DNA of 64,000 nt from Acholoe squamosa. Its lineage: Eukaryota; Annelida; Polychaeta; Phyllodocida; Polynoidae. Numbering within the stretch: position 1 is the stretch's first letter; each line of letters opens with the position of its first letter. The stretch covers positions 28,280,354-28,344,353 of the forward strand of contig OX439036.1 of assembly GCA_949317995.1 (NCBI GenBank), read 5' to 3'. The position numbers were made by a program, and so were the translations under genes. Positions 11,675 to 23,745 of the stretch are shown here, piece by piece. The notes below the pieces were generated by a model. That model was given only the letters and a program-made list of their open reading frames with translations. It had not been told where the DNA came from and did not search any database.

Positions 11675-14600
11675 GCTAATAATTGCACAGTGCAGTATGC
11701 AGTCGGCACGTGTTGGAATGCCGCAAAGGTGCCAGTTAAAAATAATCGTAGCCACCCCTTCGGCACCGAATGAGTTACATTAGATAGCTTCTAGCACCCA
11801 AATATGAGAAATAGGGTTGACAGCCATGAAGTGACGTTAATGGAATGACCGCTAGAAGGTGATGTATTGGTTGTCATTGTTATTGCATCTTGCCATGAGA
11901 CATCATTATTACCATAAAGATAAAAGTTTAACACCTTGGTGATTTAACTATATTAATGATCAATGTCTTAAATGGCATGGCGTCACAAACATGAGTAGTG
12001 GAGATACAGCAGCTGTTGAGTAAGGTTGTAAATGCTGATACATGAAAATGAACAAGCTCCTTTTTTCCCCTTTCTTTGTCATCAGCGCCATGTGAGTGCT
12101 TTTAGTAGGAGTTTAACACAAATTTCCGTAGCCACTCTTACCTGAAAATGAAATTTGAAAAAGAATGGTCTGTGATACATAAATCATGTGTTGTTCATGA
12201 CTCTATTTGAGGAAAGCCTCTGTCTAATGTGGCAGAGATTGATAGTGGGATTGGCGTCTTGTGAGAAACAGGCATGTTGACTCAGTGTTGATTAGGACGA
12301 GAAGGGTGATTTCCCCCTCGTTGGTATACTGTATTCATATTGTATAAGATAATGTAGTAAACAATTTATTCTATTCATAATACCGTTATGGCCATATTCA
12401 CCTAGGTGTACCGTCATTCAGTGAGTGGTCTCTTCCCGGCCAGTAACAACAACAGCAGCTAGACCAGAAAGCCTCATGAATTTTTACGACCTCATACAAC
12501 GAACATCCCCCCTCTGCCACGGTCCTCCTTTACGGTCGTCCCGTCTTTATAAATGTGTCTTGGCTGCCTGAGGACTCGTGTCCATACAGGAGGCTAGGAG
12601 GCAGGACGAGGTGTCTTCATGTTAGTGTGGGTATCAACATTGTGCCCATGACCTGGGGGTGCAGAGGGGAGCCCATAAAGCATACTGTGACACAGCTCTG
12701 CCCACCACAAGGCCATCCATCCAGGGTGTGCTTGGAGGACAGCGACAGCCTGAGGGCTGTATCCCCAGTAGGCCAGGGAAACTAAGACCTAGATAGCTCT
12801 GTCTGAGCATAGGGGAGTTGTGGATTGCTGTGTAGGTGATGAGTGATTGACGCATTATAGTGATCTATACACTTCGATATGCTACAGCTTGTGCAGACTT
12901 TGTCTACTTGAGAATTAACTGCCCAGTTAGGCTCTTAAGGAATGCATTAGCTATTCCGAGGTAGCAGGTTGTTCCATGGGCGCGGCCATTGCTGGAGCTT
13001 GTTACCAGCGAGTTCTCCTGATAACACCTATTAGGTGGGTACCAGTTGGCCCCCGAGAGGACCACAGTGAATAGTTGATGTCATTTCATTGGCTGATAAT
13101 CAAACCGGCTAAGTCTGCATACGGATGGTACATAACACCGAAATACAGTCAACGTGAACATAATATTCCACTTCTGAAACAAGAGTCAGATCTGGTACCA
13201 GTTACTCAGCACCAGGTGGTTATATATTTTCATTAGAGCTTACATCTTGATATCGAGATGTGACTGTGTGGTGTATGACCTAGATAGTCCTAAATGAAGA
13301 ACATAAACTCTAGTCTTTTTACCACAGCTTACGCCTCTCACACTTCACAGCCCTTTCTAGAAATAACCCCCAATGAGTCATAAAACATTTTATGATCGAG
13401 ATGCGATCGAGATAATCGACTAATTGAAAATGATAATTGGCCCGTGGTATCTGCAGATGTGCCTAGTCTCATTTTTTTAGTACATTTATGCTCAAATACA
13501 AGTCTGTAATAGCAAACTAATCAAAAAAGTAAATAGGAGTGAAAATTTGTGACCATGTACAAAAACAGGATGGTGTGCACGGGCAAGGATGATTAGCCTC
13601 CAGGAACAATGAACCATGCTCGGCTGGCGAGTTATGAAGCAACTGTTGCGTCTAAAATCCACAGGGTAAGGAGGTAGAAGAAATGGGCGTGGTGTGGGAT
13701 ACGAGCTGGTGCTGGATTGTTAATGTAGAAGCCGAGAATGAGAGGTGGTAGGGGAGTCCATGGTATTGTCTGTGGGAAGTGAAGAAAGGATGTTGTAATG
13801 GTGAGGTGCTCTAGAAATGTGGAGAGTCTAGAGACAGGCCCCAAAAGGTGTAATTCTGACTGGGATTGGTAATTAGGAACTATAATAGGGGGTCACAATC
13901 TCCCCTTTCTCAAATAATTTTCTCTAAGCATGTTCCATATTCTGTCTTGCCAAGTTCTTTATCTTCTCCTCTCCCCCTTTGTCTAGTCATACTTTCACGC
14001 CCACCTACTACCATTTGTCCTTACTCTCTCACTCTTACTTACTCCGCCCATCCCTCGTCAGTACCACCCTTTCTCTCACCACCCCATTCTACTCAGGTCT
14101 CCGTTGGTGGCTATTGTGAGCAGCTCTCCCCGTTATGAGCTGTTCCCTTACTACTTAATCAGCCCTACCTATCGTACTCTCTGTCTCCATTACCACCGGA
14201 AAATACGACCAGTTAGTGGTTTCTTTTTCAATTTGCACGCAAATGGAGTTGGTGGTGCTTGCTTCGCCACAGATGAGACCAGTCATCAGTTGATATCCAT
14301 ATTGGCCCGCTCCCGCAGTGTGCTCCACCGGGTACTTGTTACCTTTAGAGGTGCCAGGACCTTCTAAACAGAGTACTCAGTAAGAGAGGGAAGCCCTTTC
14401 TCCTGCCAAGCGAACCAAAAAAAAACTGAAGGGTTGGAATGGGAGAGCATTGCAAGGTAGTGATAGTGCTTAGAAGCCAAAGCAGCATAATACATGGAGC
14501 ATCTAAGAAAACATTGGCCAAATTGGCTAAAACCTGAGTTATCTCTGTGACAGCGACATCTTTTTTTATGTTTGCTGGAAGGTTTTGATCTTAACGTTGG

Positions 14601-17599
14601 ATCTTGATCAAGTTCCCCTTGTGTCGCGAGTGTCGACTTGTCGGTGGTTCTTAAGAAGGGAAGCAAGCGGAAGTCTTTGTTTCTGATGTGCAGAAGAAGA
14701 CTTACTTCATACAGACAACCCTCTTGTGGTTTCTTCAGAGGTGACGTAAGTTCTTACAACTCGGAGATATGTACTCTGTGGCTTCGCTTTTTTGTCAGAA
14801 CAGCCCCCTGCTGGTTTTATCTAACCAGTGTACATTTTCTTGCTGATAAAATGTGATCTGAAGTTGCAGACCCAATATAAAGACCACAACCACATCTTCG
14901 GTATCTCTTCACACACCTACCTTGGCCTTTTGATATAAGGATAGACAGGGCTCACTTTAACCACCTCTGTTTGGAGAGGTTTTACAAAGGCACATGTGTC
15001 CTAATAGGTAGACCCCTAGAGAACATGCAGAATGTATTGGTGGATACACTCCTGATTAAAACAGCTTAGCAAACAGGCTACAGGGTGCTTCCTCTATGTC
15101 TAACACAGAAGAGGGCCTTTTGCTCTGATTGCTGGTTTAGGGCATGTCATTAATAATCACTTCATCCACACATTATTGTACATGTATATGCCGTTACATG
15201 CATTTACTAGATTATATAGATGAACCACAGATATGTGCTGGTCGGGTGTGAGCAATAGTGTGTTTTATCATCTATGCACAGCACTTTGTGACTTTTGGTA
15301 TCATAAGTAATAATATTCTCTTTTCATATTAAGGACACTAATGCATGGGTCATCACAACAACGTCTATAATTCTTTATTATCAAAATAGAAAGTACAAAG
15401 ACATGTACCCTTGCTTATCCCGAGGGCTAGTAACGGAGTAATTAAACTAGGGCCATTGCATGGCCTTGACATTCATGAATGCATCCCTATAGTGAGTAGC
15501 ATGTCAGTGTTTCATTCAGGCATTAATTTTGCTGTGTTTTCACATAATATGAACACTGGTTTCCAAATGCGACATTTGTACACTAATTTAGTGCTCTGGC
15601 AGGTCCATTGTCGTCCTAACACAATCCCTATCTCTGCGTGTCTAGTCCCTTTGCCAACCCGTCATCCACCAAACAATAAGACTAGTCTGCTCCCAGTGGA
15701 GCCATACTAGATCTACATTGGATGACTTCTAACCCGTGATCCCTCCTCGGGGCTTCCATGTATGGGTGTATGTGAGGGGTATTTGGAGGAGGGGATGAGT
15801 TGTCAGGTCTACAATGTGACAGTAGGAAAGGGTCACCACACCCAATGGGAGGCGGCTGTCCCCCTCTAGCCTGCAGGCCATTCTCTTGTGAGAGGCAAAT
15901 AAGCTGAAGTAATCTTATCAGGTCCTTAATCAATCCCAACAAAGACTGTCGGTGGCTCCTACTGCGGGCTGGACATCAGAGGGTTGTGTTTGGTGGCGGG
16001 TGGTGGGCAGGAATCATCTTGTGTTAGTGGTTCTGGTGGTGGAGGAGCTGGCGGGTCGGAAAGGCTTTTTAACACGCGATAATCACATTACCACCGGCCC
16101 TAACCTCCACCAGTCCTCTCCGGTTTCGTCAACGCGGGATGCCCCAGACGTTTCCGTTAGGAAGGAGGTCTGCTGAATGGAACTGTGGTGTTATGACTGA
16201 GAGGCTAAACCCTCCTCCGGCACTTCTGACTTAAATACCATTTACATGGGAACTGAAGAGTGTCTTGCTCTGGGTGCTTTGGGTGGGAGTGAAGGGATAT
16301 TAATATACAGGACTCAAATGTTTTATTGTGGAATAAAACGGGCTTCTATCAGTAACGTAATGATGTTCATCCCCTTGTGAGCCCATACAGAACGGATAAC
16401 AAATAATAAGACAAGCACTGACAGGAAGCCTGCAACATTGAAAAAAAATTGCCTTGGGACATCAGAACAAGGACAAGATCCTTGTTGTAACTCATATAAA
16501 ATGACAAACGCGTGCACAGAAGCGATACTGAAGTAGCCTATTGAGAAGGACTCCATGTAGGAAACTAGGTGAAGGCAATGGAAGCCAAGCGGGAGCCACG
16601 TCCACCTATATATCTAGTCACATTTGCTCATACTCCCTGCGAGGCCTGCTGTACTATGCCAGAGGAGTTTCATACAATGCATGGACGCATACACATTTTA
16701 TGCCCTGTATTTCCAAATGCAATTGCCGGGAGGCTGGCATGGAAAACGGGAATTCTCCAGGGAGCAGCAGCAATTTGTATGTAGCATAATGAAATACTAT
16801 TACATGGGGGACAATCATTGACATGCCATACTATTTCAATGGGCGCCGCTTCATTTGCGACCACTGCACTAATAGACATATTAATTTAGTTTGCATGTTC
16901 CTATGTCTCTATGGCTGAACAATGAAATAAGTGTACCCAGTGAAGTCAACCAGCCGGTTTGTTGTAGATATGAATGCATGAATTGAACTGAAATATCCCC
17001 AATGCTTTGTCAATACCTAGAATGCCTATGCATGGGTAACGATGAATAATGGCGATTACAATGTCATGTTAACAACTGCATAATTTTATGATACAAAAAG
17101 TCATAAGTAGATCTGTGGGAAGATTAACCATACACTTCTTATTGAATTCGAAAAGACCGTGATAATATTTCTGAACCTGACCCTCCTGCTCTTTGCCCAA
17201 AGCAAAATGAATTAATAGTATATATAATCTATTTATAAGCATCGCTCATTGTGTATGCACCATAGATGTATGCATTTCAAAAGACACACGGGTGTAATAG
17301 CTGACATGTATACAATGTGCCTGGGGATAAAGCAGGTCGCATACGTACTGCTAGTGCACATCTACATTGATCCTAAAATATTGATTTGAAAATGTGGTTT
17401 GATGCCTGCTGTGACACTCGTGTAGTCTCTCAGATACATTTATCAATAACATACAGCACGTTATACCCATTCTGAATTGACAACAGCGTATGTATGCATC
17501 CCTTTCACATTGTTGTGACAGATGACAATCATCAAAATCAAAGCGAACGTCCTAATGGCGATGCATAAGCACATGTCAGGATGAATTATTACACGACCT

Positions 17600-18235
17600 C
17601 TGTGATTTTGGGTGCTTTTTCTGGATATCCCAGTTCTGATATTCCTGCATATTGTGCGACCCCTTATGAGCAGATCCTAGGTGGATATCAGCACTCTTTG
17701 AGGTGGATATCAGCATGGTTTGGGGTGGATATCAGCACTCCTTGTCCATGTCACATGTCACATGTCACATGTTAAAACCCACGAAATTTTCCAGGCCAGG
17801 GTAGGGATTGAACCTGCAGTCTCACATCCCAAATCCAACTCCTTATGCACTGCGCCACAAGGACTGACGAGAAATGCTCGGTTCGAACCAAGTCTGGATA
17901 TGATACAAAGCTGTGTGCGCTGTCGCTGTCCGCTGCCGGGCGAGGAGGTGTATTATACACAAACATAACAGCGAGACGCGTCTTTTTTCGCCGTGTGCGC
18001 TGCCGCTGTCCGCTGCCGGGTGAAGAGGTGTGTATACTGATCGTGTACATACACTATTTTTCACCGTGTGCCGCTGCCAAGGCTAGCTGAGACCGGGGCT
18101 GTCGCTGTCCGCTGCCGGGCGCTGAGCTCTGTGTACTATAGCAGGCTTCGCGTCCCGGGGAAGGATTTTTGTTTTCAACTTGTTTTTATTGATATTCTAT
18201 TGATTATTTATTGATTTTTTATTGATTAATCGTGT
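17600..18235. repeat. Composite repeat, copy 1 (second copy near 63205)
   Basis: This stretch is related along its length to 63205-63950. Shared landmarks in order are GTGCTTTTTCTGGATAT, a minus-strand tRNA-like unit, several copies of CTGTCGCTGTCCGCTGCCGGG, the block GGCTTCG(C/A)GTCCCGGGGA (itself like a plus-strand T-arm), and a tail of TATTGATT-like units. Near 17680-17740 the motif GGTGGATATCAGCA occurs three times. The order suggests a long SINE-like or composite non-autonomous repeat family of this genome. Confidence 0.6.
17801..17868 (-). repeat. tRNA-like SINE head in composite repeat copy 1
   Basis: Read on the minus strand this has an A-box-like TGTGGCGCAGTGCATAAGG and a B-box AGGTTCAATCCC at tRNA spacing. 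The same unit occurs at 63403-63472. Mispairing in the arms argues against a working tRNA gene. Confidence 0.55.
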
Positions 18236-18240
18236 AATAA

Positions 18241-18398
18241 ACTTAGTAAGGTATGGGCTAACAGGCACCTCATGGCATGTATCGTAGTATATCGTAACTC
18301 GTGGCCTACAGCCACTCGTTACGATATCCTACGGCCACTCGTTACGATATCCTACGATACATGCCATTCGGTGCCTGTTAGCCCATACATTACTTAGT
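18241..18398. repeat. Hairpin element with near-perfect 50-bp arms
   Basis: The left arm from GTATGGGCTAACAGGCACC (18251) through ATCGTAAC is matched in reverse complement by GTTACGATATCCTACG through TAGCCCATAC (ending 18388). Only a few positions differ, and weaker pairing extends to ACTTAGTAA on both sides. The centre repeats GCCACTCGTTACGATATCCTACG twice. It could be a young MITE, since it adjoins the TATTGATT tail of the composite repeat. Confidence 0.6.
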
Positions 18399-19189
18399 TA
18401 ATAAACGTAGGGTACATGGCGTCTGAAAATGAAAACTACCGGTATTCTTATTGCAAAAACCAATGATTTATGAGTATATGTACTTAGTGCTTGAAGTGAC
18501 AATGCTTTTGTCGAAACAGGAGTCTATTCTTATTTCAGCAAAAAAAAAAAATACGTGCACAAGGCTAAGAAAGGCCTGACCATTCCCCCTCCTATCCCGA
18601 AACAAGATAGCAGTCTCAGTAAATCTAGCTATGGAGGTGTTTCTCTGATCTACCATAGAGTCTAATTTACCTGAATGTTGGCCATTGCGTCCAAGGCTTC
18701 TGGTTAATGCATTCATTTCTTAGTAGATCGGGCGGGTTAAATTTTGGACCAAAGAAACAATCCCCATGCATCCGTCAGTCTGTCTATATAAATGTACCAA
18801 GAAGGAACTTCGGTTACTTGTTCAGGGCCTGTACAAGTCCTTTTCAAGTGCCTCAGTCCTAATACAAATGTACGGTCAACTTTGGCAATAACTGAAGCTC
18901 AACTCCCGGAGATCGCTATCCCCACAGTAATAGAGGTACGTTTCGTGCACATCCCTCCACATATCCTCTTATCTAGCCGATTCCCCCAACCCCACATACA
19001 TAATAACGGCGCCTATTGATGCCATCCGAGACACTTGTTAGAGCAGTTTGCGTGATAACTTAATATGAAAGATGGCAGTCAGAATGCAGTAGTGGGGGAA
19101 TAAGCCACCAAAAAAGGCATAATCATTCATTTTGTGATAGAAGTGTATAACTTGGCACAGGGGTACTTTGTAGGGTACTTTTTCATTTC

Positions 19190-20434
19190 CTGTTTGGACT
19201 ACATTGGATCCCTCTTGTATTGCATGGGCAGGATCCAAGTAGTACTGTAAGGGTATGGGGCCTTTCTCAGGACTGCAGAAACCGTTATCAAAAATGTCTA
19301 TGATTTACATGTAGTATATGGTATCCAGTGCAAAACCTCAAAACTTGCTAATAGCATCAATACATGATCTCAATGTCAGCTGAAAACCTATTTTTCACAG
19401 TCATCATTACAATTTTAGATTTCTCTTTGATAGTGTTGTTTGAATGCTGTGGATATGTGAAACTCTGCACTAGGAAATTGTATGCCTAAGCTCACAATCA
19501 CCTAAGTAACATCCCATGTTCGAGGGACACCAAAGGGATGCTCTGAATGGTAGTTTCAAAGGGTTCCTCACCACAAATGCACAACGGGCATTTAAGGAGT
19601 ACAAATGTCGTGTAGATCATGTGGGTATGATTCCCTTTTCCTACTTATTTCATTGGACTGCAGCTTCAATGACAAAGTTGGCTTTGACAGATGCTGCATC
19701 CTTTTTTACATGTCTCCACAATATGGATACACTTGGTGTACAAATATGGAAATTAGTTTGATTTATGTCTGAAAATTCAAATCCACACTTATGGTATTTT
19801 GTGGGGACATCTTGTCATGCATTGTGACTTGACAATGTACACAATATGACAATTGTAGAAGAAGTGCCATAAATCCTCACATATAAGACACACTTATAGC
19901 ATATAATACTCATTCTGAGGTGAAGAAAAGGCAACGAGGTGCATCTTACTAATTAAATATTGTACCTTGCCTAGAATACTCACCCTGAATATCGCATAGC
20001 ACTTATTACTTAACCCAGCATATAAGCTACAGCTTCAACACAAGGATTTACCTTTACTTTGGCAAAATATGAAATCCAAGTATGGAGTGATGTACCCTCT
20101 TCTCAGTTACACCTATAAATAGGTATTGGTTCCTTTGGGTAGATATATTATAAGTTTATTGGTGAGATACAAATTTTGTAACGATCATTGCATATTTCCA
20201 TGTTATTATCCTATGGGCATAGGATGCCCATAGGATATTGGAATATACCAAGTTCCCTGGTGTAAAGTAGACGTTCTACTGTAGTCTTGCCACCACCACA
20301 GCCTTTGTTATGGGCACATACACCACTTTTGTAATGATAGGATTATAGAGGGGCCAGTCAATAAAGAAAAGAGAATGTTATATGCAGTCCCATAGCCAAT
20401 CTACTCACCCTGGATATAGCCGTGAAAACCAATT
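19190..20434. other. AT-rich interior of the inverted-end unit, no gene seen
   Basis: No domain is recognised. An 81-codon open frame at 19516-19761 has no recognisable motif. A small perfect palindrome lies at 20208-20236 (ATCCTATGGGCAT, a 3-base loop, then its complement). ATATAAGaC-type text near 19885 recalls the ATATAAGCCGCACC seen near 2446, a motif common in non-autonomous DNA elements. Confidence 0.35.
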
Positions 20435-22152
20435 TTAACCCTTTAATGCACTGGTGTCTGTTTCTATAGGGGTATACATAGGGCAGTGTATAGGGTTTAT
20501 GATGCATTGATTCACACTGTGATCCTTACAGGATTAGCAGGCTGTCCAGGGGCCGCACATACTTCCCTATGATGCATTGATGCACTTTAACCCTTTATGG
20601 ATGGCATGATGCATTGATACACAGTTAACCCTTTATGAATGGCATGATGCATTGATGCACATTTAACCCTTTATGAATGGCATGATGCATTGATTCACTT
20701 TAAGCCTTTATGAATGGCATGTAGCATTGATGCACAGTTAACCCTTTATGGATAGCATGATGCATTGCTGCACAGTTAACCCTTTATGGATAGCATGATG
20801 CATTGATGCACGTTTAACCCTTTATGAATGGCATAATGCATTGATTCACTTTAACCCTTTATGAATGGCATGATGCATTGATTCACTTTAAGCCTTTTTG
20901 AATGGCATGTAGCATTGATGCACAATTAACCCTTTATGGATAGCATGATGCATTGATGCACAGTTAACCCTTTATGGATAGCATGATGCATTGATGCACA
21001 GTTAACCCTTTATGGATAGCATGATGCATTGATGCACATTTAACCCTTTATGAATGGCATGATGCATTGATGCACATTTAACCCTTTATGAATGGCATGA
21101 TGCATTGATTCACAGTTTACCCTTTATGAATGGCATGATGCATTGATGCACATTTAACCCTTTATGAATGGCATGATGCATTGATGCACAGTTAACCCTT
21201 TATGAATGGCATGATGCAATGATTCACTTTAAGCCTTTATGAATGGCATATAGCATTGATGCACAGTTAACCCTTTATGGATAGCATGATGCATTGATGC
21301 ACAGTTAACCCCTTATGGATAGCATGATGCATTGATGCACATTTAACCCTTTATGAATGGCATGATGCATTGATGCACATTTAACCCTTTATGAATGGCA
21401 TGATGCATTGATACACAGTTAACCCTTTATGAATGGCATGATGCATTGATGCACATTTAACCCTTTATGAATGGCATGATGCATTGATACACAGTTAACC
21501 CTTTATGAATGTCATGATGCATTGATGCACATTTAACGTTTTATGAATGGCATGATGCATTGATTTACTTTAAGCCTTTATGAATGGCATGTAGCATTGA
21601 TGCACAGTTAACCCTTTATGGATAGCATGATGCATTGATGCACAGTTAACCCTTTATGGATAGCATGATGCATTGATGCACATTTAACCCTTTATAAATG
21701 GCATGATGCATTGATTCACTTTAAGCCTTTATGAATGGCATGTAGCATTGATGCACAATTAAACCTTTATGGATAGCATGATGCATTGATGCACAGGTAA
21801 CCCTTTATGGATGTTACAAAGCATTGATGCACATTTAACCCTTCATAGATAACATGATGCATCGATGCACTTTAACCCTTTATGAATGGCATGATGCATT
21901 GATGCACTTTAACCCTTTATGAATGGCATGATGCATTGATACACAGTTAACCCTTTATGAATGGCATGATGCATTGATGCACATTTAACCCTTCATGGAT
22001 AACCTGATGCATTGATGCACTTAACCCTTTATGGATGGCATGATGCATTGATACACAGTTAACCCCTTAGGGATAGCATAATGCATTGATGCACAGTCAA
22101 CCCTTTATTGATAGACAAGGTATTGATGTGCAGTTAACCCTTTTATGGATGT
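20435..22152 (+). repeat. 38-bp minisatellite, about 40 units
   Basis: Tandem copies of a 38-bp unit that reads TTAACCCTTTATGAATGG then CATGATGCATTGATGCACAG. Unit types differ by GAATGGCATGATGC, GGATAGCATGATGC and GAATGGCATGTAGC. The third type, always preceded by CTTTAAGCC, recurs at about 20721, 20909, 21251, 21591 and 21740. Two successive gaps are close to 340 bp (nine units), which suggests higher-order growth. The array is interrupted at 22152 by the LTR retroelement and resumes for part of a unit after 39252. Confidence 0.9.
22149..22152. repeat. Target site duplication ATGT, left copy
   Basis: ATGT directly precedes the left LTR and directly follows the right LTR (39249-39252). Minisatellite text reads through the site on both sides, which confirms the insertion point. 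Confidence 0.85.
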
Positions 22153-22877
22153 TGGGCTGTGTGTGTTGTGTTTATATGTATATTAATGTGGTATAAGCTG
22201 TGTAGTTATTATCAGCTCGCTCCGCTGTTCTCACGTGTTTGGGAAGACTAACTCTAGTGGTATGATGTTGGCCTAGCCCATCCTTTTAACCAACACCAAG
22301 ACGCCGATACAAGTCACCATTTATTGTTCATTAGTTATTCACAGTTACAGTTGTTGATGAGTCCACTCATGGTTGTACAGCTTCAACGACATCAGTCTAT
22401 TCATACAAGCAGTTCATGTTTTAACAATCCGATGCTACTGGAGAGGTATGAGTGCCATAGAGATCCTGCTCAATCCGTTCTTACATTGGCTAAGTGTAAT
22501 ACTAAATATTAAACAGCTTCATCCTCGTCTACTCCAGGAGTATGTGTTGCCTCTTCGGCTGCTCCCACAATACTGACTCCTCCCTATCTCTTACCAACCC
22601 CTCACACCTTTCAGACGCCGGTGTTTGGCTCACCCGTATTCCCCCCTCCCCCTCTACAGAATCTACCTGACCAGATCTCGTCGACTCCCCTCCGTCTACA
22701 ACATTCCACAGCCTACCATAAACTCTTAGCTACCATAAACCCTATACAGGACTCCCATAGCACTCTCCCATATAGCATACAATAAATACACACATAATAC
22801 AGTATACAATAAATACCCACATAAGCGTACCCTGTTATACCCGTTCATTATAATTATTGGCTATTGATGACAAAACA
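22153..22877 (-). repeat. LTR (3' LTR of the minus-strand element)
   Basis: 725 bp, the same as 38524-39248 by eye. On the element strand it begins TGTTTTGTC and ends CAGCCCA. An AATAAA on the element strand at 22320-22325 is a likely polyadenylation signal. Read on the plus strand, the host gene's direction, the LTR also has AATAAA at 22781-22786 and 22809-22814. Confidence 0.93.
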
Positions 22878-23745
22878 GGTGCGGGCGCTCCCCTCTTGTG
22901 ACGCGAGTCACACCAATTGTCAAGCATAAATTATGCTTGAATACATCTTATGTATTGTTTTGTCACTAATACCTGAGGTAGTCATCATTATTATATTATA
23001 CATTTCAATATTTATTTATGTACATACATATGCAACACACTTATATAATACCATGCATTATTACTATATATATTTTCCACACTGCATTGGTGACTTATTC
23101 TTAGCGCAAACTTGTCCTCTAACATATACTTTATTATTACAATTCTCTCATTTCTTGATTCTCAATTTGTTTTTCTTTCCTTTGTTATTTATTTTACTCA
23201 TTCACTCGCCTTTACTAAGCACTTTGTCCCATTCTATGTTTATATATTCTTTTTTACTATCCTTACCCGGGAGTCGACACCAGTTACACCCAATCGGGCC
23301 AATAAATCTCCTTACATCTGTCAACCCCTTGTTCCGAAACGTTCCCCTCTATCTACCCTTTGCCCCAAGCATCACTCTAAAACACACTCTAACGCGTCTT
23401 GGGTTACACCTGGCAACCTCTTACTTAACTCACGCGTGCACAGCTTGTCAACGAGTATATACATCAGAAATCTTTTCACTTGCCACATTACGTCGTAGTT
23501 AGTGTCTCATTAATTGGTCGTACATTTAAATTACAGTTTCTTTTAGCTATATTATCTTACTTAATAATATACACTGGCACCATTCCCAGACATTATATCA
23601 ATTCATCTGTAGATCGTCTTTGTATTGTCTATTCCATCCTTTCGTCTCACGCCAGCTGCACGATATCTTTCTCCCCCCCCCCCTTTTCTTGTCCTGACAC
23701 CGTCTATGCCAAGTCTCTCTCATGATGGCGTTTTATTCATCACCT
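22878..23745 (-). other. 3' untranslated stretch of the retroelement with candidate PPT
   Basis: This is AT-rich DNA between the end of env and the 3' LTR. A purine run, AAGAGGGGAG on the element strand (22888-22897), is the best polypurine tract candidate. It is 10 bp from the LTR edge rather than abutting it. A plus-strand open frame at 22933-23502 is hydrophobic, AT-driven and has no recognisable motif, so I do not call it a gene. Confidence 0.45.

Noticed and set aside
19516-19761. 81-codon plus-strand frame as a transposase fragment
   Set aside because: No catalytic motif or family resemblance that I can name.
20435-22152. CRISPR array
   Set aside because: Units are contiguous without unique spacers and the DNA is animal. 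It is a minisatellite.
22933-23502. 189-codon plus-strand open frame next to the left LTR
   Set aside because: AT-driven hydrophobic text with many Tyr/Ile/Thr, no motif, overlapping a second open frame of similar quality. It is most likely the element's 3' untranslated stretch read backwards.
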